Assembly (NCBI GenBank): GCA_037974665.1
Contig: CM075765.1
Coordinates: 8,663,501 to 8,727,500 of the forward strand
DNA length: 64,000 bases
DNA from: Ehretia macrophylla
Lineage: Eukaryota; Streptophyta; Magnoliopsida; Boraginales; Ehretiaceae
Direction of reading: 5' to 3'
The position numbers and the translations under genes were made by a program. The notes below the pieces were generated by a model. It did no database searches. It saw only the letters and a program-made list of their open reading frames with translations, and was not told where the DNA came from. Positions 56,823 to 64,000 of this stretch are shown one piece after another. The first letter of the stretch is position 1; each line of letters begins with the position of its first letter.

Positions 56823-57942
56823 TAAGAGAAACTAAATCAAGCTCAATAGAAAAACCATTCACTATGCTCTATTGTGTGTGACTTTCTAGATTCACTACTA
56901 TATAGCACTGAAGAAACGTTGAACACTTTCAATGTTAATCAAGCTATTTGATTTGTTTAGAGAATGTCTCCCGTCATTTTCAAAACACCCTCAGAGTTCT
57001 TGAGTGACGTTCTAACTACCAACGTATCAAGACAGTTTATAAAGTAATGAAATCTTATTCAAGTGAATCTATTTATGGTCGCCGATTATCCTACAATCCA
57101 ATCCTTCCATTAATTGTCCCGTCGAGCAAGAACCATGATCCGATTAAGTTCATAGACTCGAAATGATGCATAGATCCAAATGGTGGAATGAGAGATGACA
57201 CATGGAAAAATCCATTTCCATCATTCATGCCTTGGCCAAGGACTTCCTCATTCAACAACCAAACTTGGATTGCATAGGACATCGCCTCACGTCGGAGGTT
57301 AACGGATCCTCTCTTGACCACTACTTGTCAATCACTATACCAGACGAATGAAACTGCGAGAGGACGTATCTCATCTCGTTTGTCGAAACAATCATTGTCC
57401 AAATGCTAGAATCAAACCCCAATACATATGACAACCGTAATGTCTCAAGTCTAAGGATTACATGTACAATCGCAACGATTAACAAATTATTAATCCAAAG
57501 TCATGTAATTTGTTATTCATGTCACATTCAATGATCTATTCAACTAATAGTCATCCACATGTTTGCAAGTCGCATCGCTATGCTGTTATGGCACGTGGCT
57601 CACCATCCTTTATCATTAACATCTCTATGTTAATCAAAGGTAACAATACATGTGATAGTCCGTAATTGATTATTAAAGTCCCGATCAAATAATCTAAGGA
57701 CTATGAACACTTTAAGTATTTATCATATTAAGGAAATACGCCAACATATTCTAAACGCTTTTAGAATACATTCCTCTAATGAAAATACTAGGGACTCATT
57801 CATACACGTAAAGAAGGAGAATATGAATGTCCTAATTATGTCAATATGTAAACGAACATATAAACACTAATGCCATAAGTAAATGTCAAAATGCCCCAAT
57901 ATATGTCATCCAAATATGTAGCATTAGGGCATATCTCTAACA

Positions 57943-60900
57943 ATCTCCCACTTGCACTAATGCTATGAAACATAGTATTAGTACAACAAACAATGATATC
58001 ATATACTCATCTTCTCAAAACAAGGACCTAGCTGTGACTGATTTATAGCTACGGTAAGTGGGTCAGTTACATAAAGAGATGTGGCCGTTTTCTGCAAAGA
58101 CATATCTCAATATGATTATTGGCTACAGATACAATACAAGAAGATGGAAACACTTTTCCAAATGTTTGGACATACAGTGAGACCTTGGTTCCACAAGCTT
58201 GTGCAGTAGCTCCGTATAGTCGTAACAATAAAAGCATCACAACTTAACGATAGGAACCATAACCAACTCGTATGATTTCCTCGATCGAAACAACTTCTTT
58301 CGTAATATTATATATCACAAAAGACATAAGTTATGTAATGGAATCTACAGTTTTCTCAGAACCTTTCTAACTTACTGAGCTCCCACTACAAATAAACGTG
58401 AACCCTAACATAGACATTCTATTATAAGATTCAGATTAAGAATCTGAACTAGTAAATCCATCACTACGGAATTTACTTCCTCCATGAACTAAAATATATA
58501 TCTTTAGTGCTTCCCAAGTACTTAAAAATATACTTCAATTCTATCAACCATTCCCAAACTTGGATTGGACTAATATTTACTCGTAACACTTTACAGTTTA
58601 TGCAATATCAAGTCTTGTACATAATATAACAAATATGAAGTTACTATAACTTTAAATACAAATTTGTTATGCAACTAGAGTTTCTTGAACACCTTTAAAA
58701 CCACTCTTATGTACAATATAAGGAATATGTCGAGTAATCTATTTGTACTATCATTATAGCTACAAATTCACAAGATACAAACGACAAGTTCTAAAAGGAG
58801 AGCATTTAATATGACTAGACTATAATTAATATCACAACACACATATCATCAACTATGATATTGAAGTCATCAATATTGCAATCATAGAAAAGTGGATGCG
58901 CTCCCACTATTCTTTTGCAATCACAAGGTTCATCTACATTTTAAATGAAATCTAACTCTTTAATCTCATTTGAAATGGGTGAAACATTTTCAAGGAATTC
59001 ACTTAAAAATCCACAAGTGGATTTATCAAGTATGCACATATTACTCATATCAATAGATCAGAATCATCAATATAGTAATACAATGTGCTATAATGACTAT
59101 CATAATACAACGAGACTAAAGCACAATAATTGGTAAAAGGATTTCATCATAGCTAACACTTTGGCTTTGATGATATCTTTTAGAAACCAATATAGCCATA
59201 AAAGGTCATTACCCTTTTCTATTAACTTCAACCTTTATATCGGAGATCAATATCCAGATTAAGCTAAAGTATATGGAGTCTCATTATTATGCTTTGCATT
59301 ATATAGTTTCTTGGGATCGATATCAAATATATCATTTCTTTGTAGATCGTAGGATCAACTAATTGATAATTATCTCAAATACACAAACAACGTTTGTGCT
59401 TCCAAAAAGATATCTCTATATTCTTTTAAAGAATGAGATACACTACTAGTTTTTCAAAGATCTTGTGTGATGACTCATCTCGGACCTTATTGAATAGATT
59501 TATTACTTTGGTCTAGGTGATTTTATAGCTTTAGAGGATAAATCCTCAATTTCTATTTTATTATAAAGTAACATCTTCTTGAACAAAACATTTTCTTCAA
59601 GAAAGATTATAATATAATAGATCAATAGAATTGATCATTAAATAGAAATTATATCCTACAAAATTAGGATATACTATAAAATTACCATTAACCAAAACTC
59701 CCACTAGTCCTTTGAAAAACTTTTCAATAAAAGTAGGACAAACCAAAATTAATACACTTAATACTTGGTTGTCATTCAACTTATATCAAATATAAAGTTC
59801 TAGCAATAGTAGGCGATTACTATTCAATATAATATTAAATTAAGGAAAGCATGACCCACAAATAAATAGAATGATTAGTCAAACTAATCAACAACTTTAC
59901 TTCGTCCAACAAAGCACGGTTTCTTCACTAAGAAAACCCTATTTATTTGTGGTACACCGGCATTATTAATTTCGATACTATATCAAAATTTTAGGATACT
60001 CAAATAAAATAATACTTAAGTATTTTACCTTCATGATCTAATCATAAGGCACTAATACATTTTTCTATATGAGCCTATTCACAAATAGCTTTAAATACAT
60101 CAACATGTACTAATCCAAATAGCCTAGTAGTTTTAATCCTTTATCAAACAAAGGATGACTTGGTTACCATTCCAATAAATAAGATGTATAAGTTGATTAA
60201 ACCAACCTAATCATCATCTTATTATTAGAAAAACCTAATCATGTAGAAACTACAATTAATTTGGATTATTTGAGTAATCTTAAAATTTGGTGGATGATTA
60301 TAACGGTTGACAATATGTTTGCAATACATTCTTTCGTCCATATCAAGATAATAAAGACTACACCATAATACGCTTTTACAAGCTTTAGGAATATACATTT
60401 TATTCCTAATATCATTTAGGTATAAACCTTAAAATACAAAATATGTCTAGAAGGCATCCAAACAAATTGTCTTTAGCTAACGCAACAACCTTTGTTTCGT
60501 TTGCTAACACTAAAAATATTCCACGCTTCCGAAAGCGCACTACTGAGATTAAGATTCTATCCTCGAACACATTCACTAATGTTACACTAGAATCTATAAA
60601 GTAGTACCAATCACAATCAAAGAAGATTTATAATTTATAGTAGTTTTACAACCTTGATATTCAAGCTATAAAGATACTTTGAATTAAAACCTCTTTTAAT
60701 ATCCGGTTTTAAGGCTATGAAAACATCTTTTACACATGCCTATACAATCCTTAATTTTCTTCTTAGATATGCTCCCACTGGCTAATAGAAATCATCTATT
60801 TTTGCATTTCTTCTTTGCATTACCATTAACCAAAGAGGAAATACAAATATAAGAATAAATTCCATTTATATCTAATATCATGCATTAAATATGCTTACCA

Positions 60901-63108
60901 CAAAACCATTTGCTAGTTTAGAATTATATTCTTTACATCTTGCATACCCTTATGCAAACTATGAAAGAATACAAATTTTTAGCATATTTAATTTGTTTTA
61001 CTTATCATCCATAAGTATTACAACTTTTCGTTTTGATACATTATCAAGATGAAAAATAACGGAGCATGTAATTCTAAGATTTTATTAAGTTTCTAAGAAC
61101 TATTCTTAGATGATAACGTTAATCAAAGAGTTTGGTCCGGTTGCGCGATATAAAATCTAGTTAATTACAAATGACGAGTTCATAGTTGTAGCCATAAACA
61201 TATGCAGAAAATAAGATCGCTAGTTGACATAAACTTGTTAAAACATTTAATTTGGCCTTTACTTAAATGATATATCCTGCTAATTTTATCGATTCTCATA
61301 CTTCCTAAATGAGATCGTGAATCTAATTAAAGATTCATTAGTAGGTGACCATAGTTCTCTTTAATATGAATACCCCTCAGCTTTAATGCATTATTGGAAT
61401 ATACATACAAACAGTTAGCAACGATTACTATCTATATCACTATATAGGATATGGCCATTTTGCCCCTAAATCACCATAACCTCAGCTTTGGTGCATTATT
61501 GGAAACGTGATCTAGTTAGATTACACCCACCGTCACAGCGTTGCGACAATTTGAATCCCGAACCTCAACTTTAGTGCGTTATTGGCCTCGTGATATTGGA
61601 ACAACACAACATCACTATGCTTGCTAGGTAAACATAATACTTTCATGGAATATGTCTTCCTACCTTTGGGTTAGCCAAGACATACCCAATCGAGCAAATA
61701 TAACCTAGGATAGTGGAGGGCAACGATAAACACTTTTACCGCTTTACAATCTAATATGTTTGCACGTAGGAAGATTTTGAATTTAATTAGGTCTCACTTT
61801 GCACATTAGTTAATTTACAAGCATACATCACATATAAGCAAATAAATAAACATACATGCAAAATCATACATTATGGTGGATCATGGACTTGGACTATGAA
61901 TTAAATCAAGACAAAAATAAAACCTAAACAAACACATCAACATGTCTTCTTTGGTCTTGTCTTCTTGAATTCTTCAAAGATCCAAAGTACCTCCAACTCC
62001 TTGAAAGTCTCCAATGGTCTTCTTGCAAACTTTTTGTAGAAATTACATACATTATGTCTCACTACAAATTTCTCTCAATTGCAAGAAAATAAAATGAGAC
62101 TTATGTCTCAATTACATACTAATGAATGATATAATTAGTTACAACGCCATCTAATAAAATTACAACTAATTAATCATTCATTAACCAAGTCCATTATCAA
62201 ATTCACCATTTATCAACCAACATCACAATGTAAGATAAAACTCATAAAGCATACGATATGCATCATATACATAAACAATAAAGCTAAACAAGCAAGCTAA
62301 CACAAACTAATGTATCCAATACATTAAATAAATAAAAGGCATGTTTGCAATAAGTTTCATATCTTAAGATTTTAGCATCTCATGTTAAACAACACAAAAG
62401 AACTAGATAAAACTAATTTTAAGTCCATACTTGTTCAATAAGGCCCAATGCAAATCCTTTGTTAATTTTATGGCCCAATTTGAGTTCCAAGGCTCATTTT
62501 AATCTTCACTAAGAAAAACAATCTTATCTAATCTTATTAGACTAAAGCCCACTGATTTTTAAACACATTGGACTTAACCAAAATCAAACCAATTAGTCAT
62601 TGTTTTCAATTTATGACCCATCATAAATCTGCTGCACATATACCAACTGTTTTAACTATTTTAGCCTATCCACAGTTCACCAAAAATTCTGAAATTTTAC
62701 AGAGACGTAGCTCTTCGAGTGTAGATAGTTTTAGAATCAAACGGAACTCAATTCGGAGTTAAATTGACTGAGTTATGCCTCTTAGAACACAACTGCACAA
62801 ACTGCCCAGCTTTACGCGAGAATCAGTGAACTTACTGATTTTGATTTTTTTGAAACACTTAGCCACGAAATTAGGAGATGCATATTAGAGGATGAAATGT
62901 TCTACTATCTCTATAGCATAACATATCCAAAAATCAGCCAAATCTAACAACATTTACTATGCCAAAACAGTCACGCAAAAACAGTGGACAGAAACATTTT
63001 CAGAAATGTTGAAACTCTTTCCTTGTTCTTTTGTGCTCAAGACTTTAAAAACTTTAAGCAAACACATATGTAATCACATGAACATCAAGTCCTTGCTCTG
63101 ATACCACT
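57943..63108 (-). other. Element G interior, no recognisable coding sequence
   Basis: 5.17 kb, AT-rich. Five copies of CTCCCACT on the plus strand (57945, 58380, 58901, 59698, 60772), all in one orientation; the first is the polypurine tract itself. Three copies of CCTCARCTTTRRTGCRTTATTGG at 61375, 61480 and 61563. The primer site, as GCTCTGATACCA on the plus strand, is at 63095-63106. Confidence 0.7.
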
Positions 63109-64000
63109 TGAAGGATCTTATATATTTAGAGCTATAAACATCATCTAGCTAAGAATCGAGCGGAAGCGAAACATGACATTCCAAAATTTCTGGAATTCAA
63201 AGTATGATGTTCATATGAAACTCTAATCTTGATATCATGTGATTAACATATGCAAAACATATATATAGCAAGTATATATATTGACAAGAGATAGTAGAAG
63301 AGTATACCTCTTGTAGACAACTCATGGAAGCCATAGATCTGAAATTTTGCACACTTGATGGAAGACACCTCCTCTTGAAAACACAAGAGCTCTAGTCCGT
63401 CCACACGAGCAAAGAATGGCTTCTCCATTTCCGTGGTTGTTTTGTGTTAGATAACCATGAAAGACTTATGAGCTTGTTTGTGAGGTAGAGAGCAAAACCA
63501 TTTTCTTCTTCTCCCTTTCCTTGGCTGCGTTTTTATGAAAAAGAAGAGAAGACAAGTGCATCTAGTTCATCTTCATTTTTCAGCCATGGTTCTCTCAAGA
63601 TGATGAAGAAGAATATACTTTTTCTTCTCTTTCTTCTTGCTGCGTTTTTCTCTCATTTTTTTCAGCCATGGAGGCTTGAGCTAAAGAAGAAGAAGACAAC
63701 TCTTCTTCTCTCTCTTGTGTAGTCTCCAATGTGTGGAGAGAAGAGAAAGATGATAAGCCCTTGTCATCTTTTTTCCTTCTTTTCTTATTCTTGTCTCCCT
63801 TTTGAAATAAAAGAGAAGACAACCTTCCTTGAATTAAGGTTGTCTTGTCTCTTTGTTAGAAAAGAAAAGATGACAAAGGTTTGTCATCTTTTGTTTCTTT
63901 TATTGTAGTATTTTTCTACTAATGTATTTAAATATTCAACTTAATCACAATTAGTTGAAATTATGAAAACAACATTTTCATATTTTTACATTAGCCGTAA
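63109..64000 (-). repeat. Element G right LTR (5' LTR on minus strand), partial
   Basis: Starts TGAAGGATC and matches 55572-56440 at high identity. Expected to run about 1.5 kb beyond the window. Confidence 0.9.

Larger units (their letters stand above)
55572..57942 (-). repeat. Element G left LTR (3' LTR on minus strand)
   Basis: 2371 bp. Contains three long hairpins (56208-56354) and a six-unit tandem hairpin array (56609-56822). A small minus-strand open frame at 56036-56284 is lysine/serine-rich and is frameshifted in the right copy, so it is not considered a gene. Confidence 0.88.
55572..64000 (-). mobile_element. Element G: non-coding LTR retrotransposon, minus strand, right end outside
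   Basis: 55572-56440 matches 63109-64000. Read on the minus strand, the 5' LTR is at the right (63109 onward), a tRNA-Met primer site follows, then a 5.17 kb interior, the polypurine tract and the 3' LTR (57942 to 55572). LTR ends are TGTTAGAGATATG...(C/T)TTTCA-like. The terminal signals (AGTGGGAGATTG before TGTTAG) resemble copia-type elements. No gag or pol could be recognised, so it is non-autonomous or extremely decayed. Confidence 0.85.

Overview
The window is repeat-dense, AT-rich plant nuclear DNA, probably from a eudicot; the species cannot be named from the sequence. No intact host gene is visible. Almost everything is nested LTR retrotransposon, one large disrupted CACTA-type DNA transposon, and broken or captured gene pieces. 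The plant assignment rests on chromodomain-bearing Ty3/gypsy elements with initiator tRNA-Met primer sites (TGGTATCAGAGC), an exon of a plastid glucose-6-phosphate/phosphate translocator, a wall-associated-kinase-like pseudogene and a FAR1/FHY3-related pseudogene.

Layout. (1) Positions 1-24229 hold three gypsy-type elements one inside another. Element C (about 18810-24229, left end outside the window) has no gag-pol. Its 5' LTR was hit by element A (1-18809, left end outside), whose gag-pol is riddled with stops. A's pol was then hit by element B (4062-13994), a young copy with about 99% identical LTRs, a perfect CCATA target duplication and one long gag-pol frame with a single internal TAG. 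(2) 24230-27560 is unassigned AT-rich DNA with microsatellites and a possible MITE. (3) 27560-51384 is read as one CACTA-type element: subterminal GGCTACGGA-type motifs at both sides, a four-copy 440 bp tandem array, a captured GPT exon and a recognisable right terminus (CATTACAAGAAAAATAG read inward). It was interrupted by element D (30947-37686, gypsy-type ends, no gag-pol, TSD AAGGA) and by solo LTR F (37948-50496, minus strand, TSD AGTGT). F is itself interrupted by element E (39103-49081, decayed relative of B, TSD GTATA). (4) 51675-55571 holds a minus-strand WAK-like kinase pseudogene and a plus-strand FAR1-related pseudogene, the latter broken by a short solo LTR. (5) From 55572 to the end lies element G, minus strand, with 2.37 kb LTRs and a 5.2 kb interior without recognisable coding sequence.

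Most unusual observation: LTRs of A, B, C, E and F, otherwise diverged, keep a GC-rich module in the same order. It has a stem-loop of about 60 nt based on CATGGTA/TACCATG, a second hairpin with loop ATCCGGA, and a third short hairpin; D keeps parts. Stem changes are often compensated by the partner base, which suggests selection on folded RNA. A further hairpin with an AGGA loop sits just before the polypurine tract in A, B, D and E, and weakly in C. The gag-less elements C and D share these signals and the same primer site, so they may be mobilised by relatives of A, B and E.

All boundaries and motif comparisons were made by eye. LTR divergences are rough counts.
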